In this document: in pieces, positions 8,166 through 17,144 of the stretch
How positions within the stretch are numbered: position 1 is the first letter of the stretch
How the letters are laid out: each line of letters opens with the position of its first letter
NCBI GenBank assembly: GCA_913020705.1
Contig: CAJWBY010000059.1
Location: forward strand, 1-24,266
Origin: an uncultured Colwellia sp.
GTDB taxonomy: Bacteria > Pseudomonadota > Gammaproteobacteria > Enterobacterales > Alteromonadaceae
Direction of reading: 5' to 3'
Length of the DNA stretch: 24,266 nucleotides
Position numbers and translations under genes: made by a program
The notes under the pieces: generated by a model
What the model was told of the DNA's origin: nothing
Databases searched by the model: none
Seen by the model: only the letters and a program-made list of their open reading frames with translations

Positions 8166-10073
8166 ATGACTGATTTTCACTTTATTCGTCCTTGGTGGTT
8201 ATTAGCCATCATAGCCTTAGTTTTTACTTTAAACCTGCTTAAAAAATATCGCTTAAGCCAATCAGGCTGGCAACAATTATTACCGGAACATTTAGCTAAT
8301 GTGTTGGTTGATAAGCAACAAAACCAAAAAGAACTGTCACTGATCGTACCTTTTATTATTGGGCTATTAACGATTGTTGCCATAGCAGGACCAACGTGGA
8401 AAAAACTCCCACAACCTGTTTATCAAACAGCACGCGGGTCAGTATTAATAATGGATATGTCTTACTCAATGTACGCTACAGATATATCACCTAATCGATT
8501 AACACGGTCACGTTATAAAGCGATTGATTTACTTGAAAGATTAATTGAAGGCGAAACTGGATTAATTGCCTATGCTGGAGACGCGTTCACGATTAGCCCC
8601 CTGACAGACGATATCAATAACATAAAATTACTATTGCCATCATTGTCACCAGAACTAATGCCAGAGCTTGGCAGTAACCCAATAGCCGCACTAACGCTTG
8701 CGCATGACATGTTAATGAATGCAGGTCATAGCAAAGGTGATATATATTGGTTTACTGATGGCATAGACAATTATGACATTCAAGACATCACAGATTGGAG
8801 TCGAAGTAATAATCATCGCTTAAATATTTTAGGCATAGGCACAAAAGCCGGTGCGCCGATAAAACTCAATAACGGTGAATTGATGAAGGATTCCGCTGGT
8901 TCGATTATTGTGCCTAAATTATCAATATCGGCATTAAAAGGTTCAGCTAAAAGAGGAAGAGGTAATTACGCCACGCTTGCGAATAATAATGACGATATTG
9001 AACAGTTACTTCGTCAACCTTTTGATATTGAAGAACAAGAACAAAAAAAATCATCTAATACAGGTGATCAGTGGCAAGAAGTTGGCCCCTATCTATTATT
9101 ACTTGTTTTACCATTATTACTGCCCTACTTTCGCCGAGGGCGTTTACTTGCCATATTACCAATTTTTTTATTAATAACGCCTGTTGATAAAAGTTATGCG
9201 CAAAGTACAGCATTACCAACAACAATGCCCGCAACAAAAAGTGTGAGTCCTGTTGTATCTGATGACCAAATTCCCAGTGAAGAATTAACAACCAGTTTTT
9301 GGAATGATTTATGGGAAACTAAGGACCAGCAAGGGCAAAAACAATTCAATTCTGAAAAATTTCAGAAAGCAGCAAACAGCTTTGAAGATTCATCATGGCA
9401 AGGAAGTTCACATTATCGTTCTGGTGATTACGAACAAGCATTGAAAGCATTCCAACAAAAAGATACTGCTGAGGCACTATATAATCAAGGAAATGCATTA
9501 GCTCAATTGAAACGTGTTGATGAAGCAATAGAAGCTTATGATGAAGCCCTAAAAAAAGATCCACAACATGAAGATGCAAAAGCAAATAAAGCCTATTTAG
9601 AAGAACTAAAAAAACAACAAGAACAGCAACAGGATCAGCAACAAGACCAAGATAAAAATAACGACGAAAATAAAGAACAACAAGACCAGGAAGGTCAGGA
9701 AGGTCAAGAACAAAAAGAAAGTGACGACCCATCACAAGAAAGCTCTGCTGATGAAAAAGGCGACAAAAAAGAAGGTTCAGATAAAGAACAATCTGAAGCC
9801 GAAAAATCTCAAGAAGAAGAACAGAAAAAAGCAGAGCAAGAAAAGGAATCCAAAGAAAGTGAAGCGAAAGAACAAAGTGACGAAAAGTCAGAACAGACAC
9901 CTGCTCAGCTTCGTGCAGCGGAAAAACTAGCAGAAGAAACAGAACAAAAACATCAACAATTACTCAATAAAGTAACTGATGACCCGTATATGTTACTCAG
10001 AAATAAAATGCAGCTCGAATACCAAAAGCGTCGTAATAATCGCAGTAGCGCAAAAGGAACAAAACAGTGGTAA
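8166..10073 (+). CDS. batB: BatB-like VWA protein fused to a TPR (BatC-like) region
   Basis: The 635-aa protein starts with two hydrophobic segments (about 9-24 and 58-75), then a VWA domain with DMSYS at 97-101 and WFTDGIDN. A further strongly hydrophobic region around 308-342 leads to a periplasm-facing or cytoplasmic part with a tetratricopeptide unit (YNQGNALAQLKRVDEAIEAY, about 440-475). About 120 residues very rich in Gln, Glu, Lys and Asp follow, then a short ordered C terminus. In some bacteria the VWA and TPR parts are separate BatB and BatC genes; here they are one. The gene begins one base after batA and overlaps batD by seven bases. Confidence 0.88.
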   Translation: MTDFHFIRPWWLLAIIALVFTLNLLKKYRLSQSGWQQLLPEHLANVLVDKQQNQKELSLIVPFIIGLLTIVAIAGPTWKKLPQPVYQTARGSVLIMDMSYSMYATDISPNRLTRSRYKAIDLLERLIEGETGLIAYAGDAFTISPLTDDINNIKLLLPSLSPELMPELGSNPIAALTLAHDMLMNAGHSKGDIYWFTDGIDNYDIQDITDWSRSNNHRLNILGIGTKAGAPIKLNNGELMKDSAGSIIVPKLSISALKGSAKRGRGNYATLANNNDDIEQLLRQPFDIEEQEQKKSSNTGDQWQEVGPYLLLLVLPLLLPYFRRGRLLAILPIFLLITPVDKSYAQSTALPTTMPATKSVSPVVSDDQIPSEELTTSFWNDLWETKDQQGQKQFNSEKFQKAANSFEDSSWQGSSHYRSGDYEQALKAFQQKDTAEALYNQGNALAQLKRVDEAIEAYDEALKKDPQHEDAKANKAYLEELKKQQEQQQDQQQDQDKNNDENKEQQDQEGQEGQEQKESDDPSQESSADEKGDKKEGSDKEQSEAEKSQEEEQKKAEQEKESKESEAKEQSDEKSEQTPAQLRAAEKLAEETEQKHQQLLNKVTDDPYMLLRNKMQLEYQKRRNNRSSAKGTKQW

Positions 10074-11755
10074 AAATAGTGATGAAAATAATAATAACCG
10101 TAATAGCTATTTTTTGTAGCAACGCACTTTTCTTAAACAATGCCATCGCGGCTAGTCAAATTAGTGCAACAATCGACAAAAATCCGGTTGTAGTTAATGA
10201 ATCTTTTATTCTAAAAATCACCGTTGATGATGATGTTGACACAAATGCCTTGGATACCTCTGCATTGTTAAAAGACTTTGTCGTAGGCAGAACATCTGTG
10301 AACTCACAGACAAGTATGGTGAATTTTAAAACAACACGCACGACAACTTGGAATACTCTACTAATAAGTAAAAAAGCTGGAGACTTCACCATTCCTCCAT
10401 TGACGATAGAAGGCATTCAATCTAAAGCTATTCAAGTTAAAGTATTAGCTGAAAAAGACCCACGTGCAGATCAACAGAAAGACTTATTTATTACCTCTGA
10501 AGTGTCGACAAGAGAAGTATATGTACAACAACAATTAACATTAACGGTGAAACTCCACTTTTCAACTGAATTAAAACGTGGCAGTTTAACTGAACCGACC
10601 TTAGAAGGCGCTAGCATAACCCAAATTGGAAAAGACAAGGAAGAAGACACGATCATTAATGGTCGTCGCTATCGTGTTATTGAAAGAACTTACGCAATAA
10701 GCCCAAAGAATAGTGGTGAATTTGTATTGAAATCCCCCGTATTTTCTGGAGAGATTTTACTGCCATCGACCAGAAGAAATAACATGTTTAGCTTCTCTGA
10801 AACGAAACCTGTAAGTGTTATTGGCGATGAAATCCCATTAGTTGTGCGCCCTATTCCAGATACGTTTCAAGGTACTTGGTTACCGAGTGACTTATTGGCT
10901 ATACACCAAGATTGGCAGCCCGATGTTACAACATTTAAAGTTGGAGAACCTATTACTCGAAGTATCACATTAACTGCAGCTGGATTATCTGAAGAACAAT
11001 TACCTATACTCGAGATGACAGTACCAAAAGGTTTAAAGGTATATCCAGATCAAGCCCAACTTCATACAGGTATGACTAGCGGCCGTTTAGTCAGTCAAAA
11101 AGTACGAAATTTTGCTATTGTTGCGAGTAAGGCTGGTGAATATCAATTGCCAGAAATAAACATTCCATGGTGGAACACCGTCACTAACCGTTATCAAATT
11201 GCTACTATTTCAGCACAAACTATTACCGTATTGCCTAATAGTGAAATGGAAAAAGAGTCTGAAATTAGTATACCCCATCAAAATAAAGAAGTAATACCTG
11301 CTCAAACAGTGATTGTTACCGAAGCTTCTTGGTTACAATGGTTATTTTTAGCATTATGGTTAATCACCTCTTTAGCATGGTTTATCAGTACAAAATTAAC
11401 TAAACCTTCCTTAGCTAATTTACCAAAAACAGAAACAAAAAATAGTAATGTATATTTATCTTTATTAGCGGCATGTAAAAAAAATCAAGGTTTAGAAGTA
11501 CTGGCCTTAATTTCGCCATGGATAAATACGTTGCAATCTAAAGCAGGTAAAGTGATAACGACTACACTTGATGATGGACTATTAGACATTAATAATAGTA
11601 AGTTTCAGAATGAGATTCAGTTATTGCAACAATCTTATTACGGAAAAGAACAAAAAAATTGGCAGGGTGAAAACTTGTGCTCTTTGATTCAAGATATTAA
11701 TAAACAAGGTTTAAAAGTAAATAAAGAAACATTATTATCTCTGAATCCTTCATAA
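10067..11755 (+). CDS. batD: BatD-like protein, GTG start
   Basis: The 562-aa protein has a signal peptide (residues 1 to about 29, ending NNAIAA), a long extracytoplasmic beta-rich region and a transmembrane helix near 420-440 (WLQWLFLALWLITSLAWF), followed by about 120 cytoplasmic residues. This is the BatD/oxygen-tolerance family layout. The start is chosen at GTG 10067 because aagga at 10054-10058 is eight bases upstream. An in-frame ATG at 10082 is 23 bases from that site and has no other. The start overlaps the batB stop by seven bases, in keeping with coupled translation. BatD is thought to support the VWA proteins in the periplasm; direct evidence is thin. Confidence 0.86.
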   Translation: MVKIVMKIIITVIAIFCSNALFLNNAIAASQISATIDKNPVVVNESFILKITVDDDVDTNALDTSALLKDFVVGRTSVNSQTSMVNFKTTRTTTWNTLLISKKAGDFTIPPLTIEGIQSKAIQVKVLAEKDPRADQQKDLFITSEVSTREVYVQQQLTLTVKLHFSTELKRGSLTEPTLEGASITQIGKDKEEDTIINGRRYRVIERTYAISPKNSGEFVLKSPVFSGEILLPSTRRNNMFSFSETKPVSVIGDEIPLVVRPIPDTFQGTWLPSDLLAIHQDWQPDVTTFKVGEPITRSITLTAAGLSEEQLPILEMTVPKGLKVYPDQAQLHTGMTSGRLVSQKVRNFAIVASKAGEYQLPEINIPWWNTVTNRYQIATISAQTITVLPNSEMEKESEISIPHQNKEVIPAQTVIVTEASWLQWLFLALWLITSLAWFISTKLTKPSLANLPKTETKNSNVYLSLLAACKKNQGLEVLALISPWINTLQSKAGKVITTTLDDGLLDINNSKFQNEIQLLQQSYYGKEQKNWQGENLCSLIQDINKQGLKVNKETLLSLNPS

Positions 11756-11790
11756 AAAATAATATAATTTTTTAAAAGCGAAATAAAATA

Positions 11791-12330
11791 ATGTCAGCTC
11801 AGGTCTCTTACAACATGGCTACAAAACAAGTTAGATATGAAGCACTGGTAAAAGCATTGCATAGCGATTTATTTCGCTACGCCTATTGGCTTTGTCACGA
11901 CAAACATGTCGCAGAAGATCTGGTGCAAGAAACCTTTTTAAGGGCATGGCGAGCTTTAGATTCATTGAAAGATGAAAAAGCAGCCAAGTCATGGTTGATC
12001 ACAATTCTTCGTAGAGAAAATGCTCGTCGTTTTGAACGCAAACGCTTTGAGATGAGTGAATATGAAGAAGCTGAGGTTACTGATACAAAATCAACCAGTA
12101 ATGAACAAGAAATTGAAAATTATTGGCTTCGTGAGAAAATCGCACAGATGCCAGAAGAATATAGAGAGCCATTAGTATTGCAAATTATTGGTGGTTTTTC
12201 TGGTGAAGAAATAGCAAAGCAACTTGATTTAAATAAAAACACCGTCATGACAAGGCTTTTTAGAGCACGTAACCAATTAAAAGAAGCGTTAGAAAACACA
12301 ACAAAAGTTAGAGGTCAGTACAATGGATGA
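11791..12330 (+). CDS. ECF-type sigma-70 family RNA polymerase sigma factor
   Basis: The 179-aa protein has sigma region 2 (about residues 25-95, with LFRYAYWLCHDKHVAEDLVQ and FLRAWRAL) and region 4 (about 120-170, with MPEEYREPLVLQIIGGFSGE and a helix-turn-helix in EIAKQLDLNKNTVMTRLFRA). It lacks regions 1 and 3, as group IV factors do. It begins 35 bases after batD with no terminator between. The ribosome site at 11791 is weak; ATG 11815, giving MATKQVRYEALVKAL, resembles relatives and may be the true start. The next gene overlaps by eight bases, a common layout for a sigma factor and its regulator. Confidence 0.88.
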   Translation: MSAQVSYNMATKQVRYEALVKALHSDLFRYAYWLCHDKHVAEDLVQETFLRAWRALDSLKDEKAAKSWLITILRRENARRFERKRFEMSEYEEAEVTDTKSTSNEQEIENYWLREKIAQMPEEYREPLVLQIIGGFSGEEIAKQLDLNKNTVMTRLFRARNQLKEALENTTKVRGQYNG

Positions 12331-13036
12331 TTTGCAATTTAGACGACGTATTTATGCAGATCCAAATACGCGTGATGAAGATATGCTTGATGAAATTAAA
12401 AGTGATCCTGCTAAACGAGTTTTTACACAAGAACTTGAAGATTTAGACAGTAAAATTTTTAAAGCAATGAATGTCGAAGTGCCAAGCGATTTATGCGATA
12501 AACTCATTTTACGTCAAACACTCGCCAGTCATCAGCAACAAAAACGCAAAAGTCGCATTCGTTTGTCTTTAGCCGCATCTGTTGCGTTTGCTATGGGTTT
12601 AACTTTTAACTTTATGCAATTTTCTAGTGCATATAGTACTTTAGGTGATTATGCGATTGCACATATTGCTCACGAAGAAGATTATTTTTCTAACACCTCG
12701 ACAGAAAATGTTAGTTTAGCCTCTCTAAACGATAAAATGGCGACGTTTAACGGGAGTTTCACTTCTGGTATTGGTAAATTATTGTTTGCAGATTATTGCC
12801 GATTTGATGGTATGAAAAGCCTTCATTTGGTTTATCAAGGTGAAACAAGTACAGTAACAGTTTTTGTCGTTCCAAATAATGAAGACCTTGAATTCAGTGC
12901 TAATTTTACAGATGATAAATTAATCGGTATATCTCAACACTTTAAACACAGTAATATAATTGTCGTTGGTGACAAAAATGAATCACTTCAAAAATGGCAA
13001 ACCGCTATTGATAAAAATGTTAATTGGTCTATTTAA
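12323..13036 (+). CDS. DUF3379 membrane protein, candidate anti-sigma factor
   Basis: The 237-aa protein has about 78 cytoplasmic residues, one transmembrane helix (about 79-98) and a C-terminal domain of roughly 135 residues probably in the periplasm. This matches the DUF3379 family, often found after an ECF sigma gene in Vibrio, Shewanella and relatives. Single-pass layout and overlap with the sigma gene suggest an anti-sigma role, but the N-terminal domain has no HxxxCxxC zinc motif; its only cysteine there is in PSDLCDKL. The ribosome site gaggt is inside the sigma gene. A strong terminator follows. Confidence 0.75.
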   Translation: MDDLQFRRRIYADPNTRDEDMLDEIKSDPAKRVFTQELEDLDSKIFKAMNVEVPSDLCDKLILRQTLASHQQQKRKSRIRLSLAASVAFAMGLTFNFMQFSSAYSTLGDYAIAHIAHEEDYFSNTSTENVSLASLNDKMATFNGSFTSGIGKLLFADYCRFDGMKSLHLVYQGETSTVTVFVVPNNEDLEFSANFTDDKLIGISQHFKHSNIIVVGDKNESLQKWQTAIDKNVNWSI

Positions 13037-13061
13037 CGTTTAGCTAACATCTTTTAACAGT

Positions 13062-13097
13062 AAAGCCCGTTATTGAATTTCAATAACGGGCTTTTTT
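13062..13097. terminator. Bidirectional terminator between the DUF3379 gene and putP
   Basis: aaagcccgttattg (13062-13075) pairs perfectly with caataacgggcttt (13081-13094) around aattt. A T run follows on the plus strand and matching A residues precede it, so it can end both converging transcripts. Confidence 0.92.
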
Positions 13098-13100
13098 ATT

Positions 13101-14594
13101 TTAATCTATATTGTGTTGTTCCAACATATCATCAAACATCTGTTCAACAGACTCATCTGGGTCGGCAGTAAACTTACTCACCACAACGATAGCAATCGTT
13201 GCCAAAATGAAGCCTGGTACAATTTCATACATTGTTGAACTTAATGATTCGCCGCCAATAGTTATTGGTGCGTAAATCCAAAATAGCACAGTAAATGCGC
13301 CCGTCAACATTCCAGCCAAAGCACCTTGTTTATTCATTTTTTTCCAGTAAAGACTTAAAATAACTAGCGGTCCAAATGCAGCACCAAAACCTGCCCAAGC
13401 ATTACTGACTAGACTTAAAATAGAACTATTACGATCATAAGCTAAAAATATAGCAACAATTGCAACTAACAGTACAGATAAACGGCCTACAAAAACCAAT
13501 TGCTTATCTGTGGCGTCTTTATTAAGAAAGGCTTGATAAAAGTCACCTGTTAATGAGCTTGACGTTACGAGTAGTTGGGACGAAATTGTACTCATTATTG
13601 CAGCCAAAATCGCAGCAAGTAAAAAGCCAGCAATTAGAGGATGAAATAAGACTTGAGAAAATAAGATGAAAATAGTTTCGGGGTCAGTTAATACTGTTCC
13701 TGTTTTAGCCACATAAGCAATACCGGCAAAACCTGTTGCCATTGCCCCACAAATAGAAACAATCATCCAAGTCATACCTATACGACGTGCAACAGGTAAA
13801 TCTTTAACAGAACGAATTGCCATAAAGCGAACAATTATATGAGGTTGGCCAAAGTAACCTAATCCCCAAGCCATCGCTGAAACAATAGCCAACACACTCA
13901 CGCCATTAAACATATTTAATTTTTCAGCATCGAGAGAGTTAACAGTTTCATGCATTACTTGTAATCCACCAATGTCGCTGATCACAACAAAAGGAACCAG
14001 AACAAGCGCGACGAACATTATACAACCTTGAACAAAGTCAGTTAAGCTTACCGCTAAGAAACCGCCAAACATTGTATAAAGAACTACAACACCAGCAGTA
14101 ACGTAAAGGCCAACTTCATAATCCAAACCAAAAGAACTTTCAAATAACTTCCCACCTGCAACGATACCTGAAGAAGTATAAAGGGTAAAAAATAAAATAA
14201 TTACAATAGATGATACAACGCGGAGTAAGTGCCTTTTATCATTAAAGCGATTTTCAAAAAAATCAGGTAATGTTATAGAATCATTAGCAACTTCGGTATA
14301 AGTTCTCAGACGAGGCGCAACGATTAAATAATTAAAATACGCACCTATCACTAAGCCTATTGCGATCCAAATACTGCTTAAACCAGTAACATACATGGCT
14401 CCGGGCAAGCCCATCAACATCCAACCACTCATATCAGAAGCACCAGCAGAAAGTGCAGTTACGGAAGGACTTAAGCTACGCCCTCCCAGCATATAACCTG
14501 CAGCATCACTAGTTGACTTTCTATAAGCATATAAACCTATACCAATCATTACAATAAAATATAAAGCTAACGAAAATAATGTTCCAAATGCCAA
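13101..14594 (-). CDS. putP: Sodium/proline symporter PutP, TTG start
   Basis: PutP imports proline with sodium across the inner membrane and belongs to the solute:sodium symporter family. The 497 aa are close to the E. coli protein (502) and carry about 13 hydrophobic helices. ALSAGASDMSGWMLMGLPGA holds Asp54 and Ser56, the counterparts of the sodium-binding Asp55 and Ser57 of E. coli PutP. STISSQLLVTSSSL carries the helix-9 sodium-site serine and threonine. The start is TTG at 14594, supported by an exact aggag seven bases upstream and by MAFGTLFSLALY aligning with the family start. No proline dehydrogenase gene is next to it. The final acidic stretch, DPDESVEQMFDDML, is cytoplasmic. Confidence 0.92.
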   Translation of the reverse strand: MAFGTLFSLALYFIVMIGIGLYAYRKSTSDAAGYMLGGRSLSPSVTALSAGASDMSGWMLMGLPGAMYVTGLSSIWIAIGLVIGAYFNYLIVAPRLRTYTEVANDSITLPDFFENRFNDKRHLLRVVSSIVIILFFTLYTSSGIVAGGKLFESSFGLDYEVGLYVTAGVVVLYTMFGGFLAVSLTDFVQGCIMFVALVLVPFVVISDIGGLQVMHETVNSLDAEKLNMFNGVSVLAIVSAMAWGLGYFGQPHIIVRFMAIRSVKDLPVARRIGMTWMIVSICGAMATGFAGIAYVAKTGTVLTDPETIFILFSQVLFHPLIAGFLLAAILAAIMSTISSQLLVTSSSLTGDFYQAFLNKDATDKQLVFVGRLSVLLVAIVAIFLAYDRNSSILSLVSNAWAGFGAAFGPLVILSLYWKKMNKQGALAGMLTGAFTVLFWIYAPITIGGESLSSTMYEIVPGFILATIAIVVVSKFTADPDESVEQMFDDMLEQHNID

Positions 14595-14826
14595 ATTTAA
14601 CTCCTAATAATTTTGTTCTATTTATTTAAATAGATTAAAATAATAAAATTGTGAATATAGTATGACGACATATTTTCCTATTACTATACTTTTATTGATT
14701 TCAACTATAATAATTGTATTATTAATCGTGATGTTTTATCTCTGTTGCGTATATTTAAAAATAGTTGATGCTAATTGAGCCTCTTTCCAATATATTCAAT
14801 GTAATAACGATGTTTCAGGATTTTAT

Positions 14827-16053
14827 ATGTATTTTTATGCCGCTAGGCAGCCCATTCTAGATAAAGATAAAAACCTCTTTGCCTATGAGTTGTTATTTAG
14901 AGACAGTATCGACAACGTTTTTCCTGATATTGATGGTGATATAGCCACCACAAAAATGATTGAAGCAAGTAAGTTTAATCTAGGTATCGGTGAGTTTACT
15001 GCAAATAAGCCTGCGTTTATCAATTTTACCCTTGAGACACTCAGCCTCGGTTACGCTAATATGCTGTCTACGGATGAAGTAGTCGTTGAAATATTAGAAA
15101 CCGTAAAACCGGGAAAAAAACTTTTAGCTATCTGTAAAGAGCTTTATGAACAAGGGTACACATTAGCGCTTGATGATTACGAACATAAAAAAGTATGGAC
15201 TCATTTCTTCCCCTATATCAAAATCATTAAAATTGATTGGAAAATTTCGACTATAGAAGAAATCAAAGAAGTTAAACAAGCTATTGTAAACTTCCCTGAT
15301 ATTAAGCTGCTTGCTGAGAAAGTTGAAACCTATGAAGAATATAATCAAGCTGTCGAATTAGGCTTTGAATTGTTTCAAGGTTTTTTCTTTGCTAAACCTG
15401 AAATGGTAAAAACTAAAAGCCTGTCTCCGTCTCAAATGGCGATGGCGGAATTGCTTTATGAAACGTCAAAACCTGAATTAGACTTAATGAGTATCACGTC
15501 AGTATTTGAAAGAGATGTAACGCTTTCATATAAATTATTAAGATATGCAAACTCACCAATTTTCCGTAGAAGAAGTGAGGTTTCGTCGATTAAACAAGCA
15601 CTTGTTACCCTTGGTTCTCAAGAATTAAAACGCTTTCTAGGTTTAATGTTTGCTGTCAATGTAAACCCTGACAAACCGTCAGAGCTAATTAATTCAGCAA
15701 TGGCTAGAGCAAAATTTTGTGAGCTTGCCTCCAATGATATTAGCGCACCAGTAGACACATCAATTGCTTTTTTAACAGGCCTATTATCATTAATAGACGC
15801 TATCTTAGATGAAAAACTCGAAACTGTTCTCGAAAAACTTCCTCTTGCTCAAGAAATAAAAGAGCCACTAATCACCAAAAAGGGTGCGTTAGCTGAATTA
15901 ATTCAATTATTAGAATTTATTGAACATGCACAATGGGACAAAACCACCATACTCATGAAAAAGTTAGGGATAGGAAAAGACAAAGTTATCAAAGATTACA
16001 ATGATGCGCTAGCTTGGGCTGATGAACAATCTCAAATGACAAATGAGAAATAG
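14827..16053 (+). CDS. EAL-HDOD two-domain signalling protein (YuxH type)
   Basis: The 408-aa cytoplasmic protein joins an N-terminal EAL-like domain (about 1-195) to a C-terminal HDOD domain (about 200-400, with LSYKLLRYANSPIFRRR and VSSIKQALVTLG). EAL landmarks are partly kept: YELLFR in place of EALLR (Glu21), Asn66, Glu88, LALDDYE with Asp116-117, KIDW, LLAEKVET with Glu164, and LFQGFFFAKP with Gln184. The loop normally reading DFGTGYSSL is replaced by YEHKKVWTH. Most metal ligands survive, but loop 6, needed for dimerisation and activity, does not, so cyclic-di-GMP hydrolysis is doubtful; binding or protein-protein signalling is more likely. CAGGA seven bases upstream supports ATG 14827. 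The gene is divergent from putP. Confidence 0.88.
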   Translation: MYFYAARQPILDKDKNLFAYELLFRDSIDNVFPDIDGDIATTKMIEASKFNLGIGEFTANKPAFINFTLETLSLGYANMLSTDEVVVEILETVKPGKKLLAICKELYEQGYTLALDDYEHKKVWTHFFPYIKIIKIDWKISTIEEIKEVKQAIVNFPDIKLLAEKVETYEEYNQAVELGFELFQGFFFAKPEMVKTKSLSPSQMAMAELLYETSKPELDLMSITSVFERDVTLSYKLLRYANSPIFRRRSEVSSIKQALVTLGSQELKRFLGLMFAVNVNPDKPSELINSAMARAKFCELASNDISAPVDTSIAFLTGLLSLIDAILDEKLETVLEKLPLAQEIKEPLITKKGALAELIQLLEFIEHAQWDKTTILMKKLGIGKDKVIKDYNDALAWADEQSQMTNEK

Positions 16054-16074
16054 GTTTGGAAAAATAATCCATAT

Positions 16075-16222
16075 CTCATTCACATCCGTGTGAGCGCGAC
16101 ATACCGTTCTTCCTGAACATCGTCACTCATTCACATCCATGTGACCGTGACATACCGTTCTTCCTGAACATCGTCACTCATTCACATCCATGTGACCGTG
16201 ACATACCGTTCTTCCTGAACAT
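16075..16222. repeat. 51-bp intergenic tandem repeat, about three copies
   Basis: Copies start at 16075, 16126 and 16177; the third stops early, at about 16222. Copies 2 and 3 are identical over their shared length; copy 1 differs at a few bases (ccgtgtgagcgcg for ccatgtgaccgtg). Each unit contains the palindrome tcacatccatgtga and a nested hairpin: GTGAC with GTCAC enclosing GTTC with GAAC. It sits between two converging genes, just before the terminator. Confidence 0.95.
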
Positions 16223-16260
16223 AAAAACGAGCTGGATTTATAATCCTAGCTCGTTTTTTA
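16223..16260. terminator. Terminator between EAL-HDOD and DUF2884 genes
   Basis: aaaaacgagct pairs with agctcgttttt, and ggatt with aatcc inside it, leaving one bulged T. T runs exist on both strands, so it may act on both converging transcripts. Confidence 0.8.
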
Positions 16261-16334
16261 TTCATTGCATTTGGTTGGAAACGCCAGTTTAAATTATTAG
16301 GAACTCTAGAGAAGTTCTAAATAACATCAAATGA

Positions 16335-17144
16335 TTACATAAGGTCATTACTATTTTTAGACGATATTTGGGTAGATAACATATTAAAGTCTTCTAACTC
16401 ATCTATATCTTGAGTTAATTGATCTTCAAGTGCATCAATTGCAACAACAGATTGACAAAGCGCTTCGCCACGCTTTTCGATTTCTTCACCGCGTGATTCC
16501 ATTTCTCGTTCTATTCTTTCCCCGAAACTTTCCATGCGAGTTTCAAAAGTATCCATGTCACCACCAGAAAATAACATCTGTTGCCCTACTGCAATCAGCA
16601 AACTACCAATAGAGTTTTGCACCGTTGACTCTACCGCACTCTCAATACGTTGTTCGAATCCTTCATTGAAAAATTCATCTCCTGAAAATCCATCTTCATC
16701 AAAAGATATTTCGTTACCCTTCTCAAAGCCGTCATTGACTTCTTTACGTATTTCAGAAAGTTGCAGAGTAATTTCAGCACCAATATCATTTCCCTCACCT
16801 AATAACTCATTAAACGCTAAATTAACACCGTCACTCGCAAGATCGATAGCATCTAACGCAATATGCTTCACTTCTGGGACAGTAGCCCGGATACTATTTG
16901 AATAATCCGCCACTAAAGACTGTTGGCTATAAGATAAGTTTATTTGCTCGCCATCAACAAATAGCATTTCGTTATTTACAATTTTATAAAGTTGTTTTTT
17001 ATTTTTTGAGAACTCAATTTCCGACGGGGTAATTTTAATTCCACCTGAAATATCAACATCACATGAATCATTTGTAAATGATGCATTAGAAGCAAAAGAA
17101 CTAGTACTTGCCAATATAAGTGCAGTAGCGATTAGTGTTTTCAT
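16335..17144 (-). CDS. DUF2884 (YggN-like) exported protein
   Basis: From ATG 17144 the product has 269 aa with a clear signal peptide (MKTLIATALILASTSSFA). The start is supported by agaagg a few bases upstream; a further ATG at 17180 would add 12 polar residues before the signal peptide and is rejected. The mature part resembles E. coli YggN: an N-terminal cysteine region (NDSCDVDISGGIKITPSEI), a line like EMLFVDGEQINLSYSQQ, long alpha-helical segments and a late cysteine (ALCQSVVAIDALEDQL). The middle is rich in acidic residues and the 180-245 region looks coiled-coil. The function of the family is unknown. It follows zapE on the same strand after 174 bases. Confidence 0.78.
   Translation of the reverse strand: MKTLIATALILASTSSFASNASFTNDSCDVDISGGIKITPSEIEFSKNKKQLYKIVNNEMLFVDGEQINLSYSQQSLVADYSNSIRATVPEVKHIALDAIDLASDGVNLAFNELLGEGNDIGAEITLQLSEIRKEVNDGFEKGNEISFDEDGFSGDEFFNEGFEQRIESAVESTVQNSIGSLLIAVGQQMLFSGGDMDTFETRMESFGERIEREMESRGEEIEKRGEALCQSVVAIDALEDQLTQDIDELEDFNMLSTQISSKNSNDLM

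Noticed and set aside
9346..9900. 184-codon minus-strand frame opposite the BatB tail
   Set aside because: It is the antisense of Gln/Glu/Lys-rich codons, giving a Leu/Val/Phe-rich artefact; the plus strand has clear VWA and TPR domains.
16068..16290. Open frame through the 51-bp repeats (17-residue period)
   Set aside because: It has no start codon after the upstream TAA and continues through the terminator; the period of 51 being a multiple of three is likely chance.
16430..16905. Plus-strand frames opposite the DUF2884 gene
   Set aside because: They are Ser/Pro-rich antisense frames without ribosome sites; the minus strand has a signal peptide and family features.
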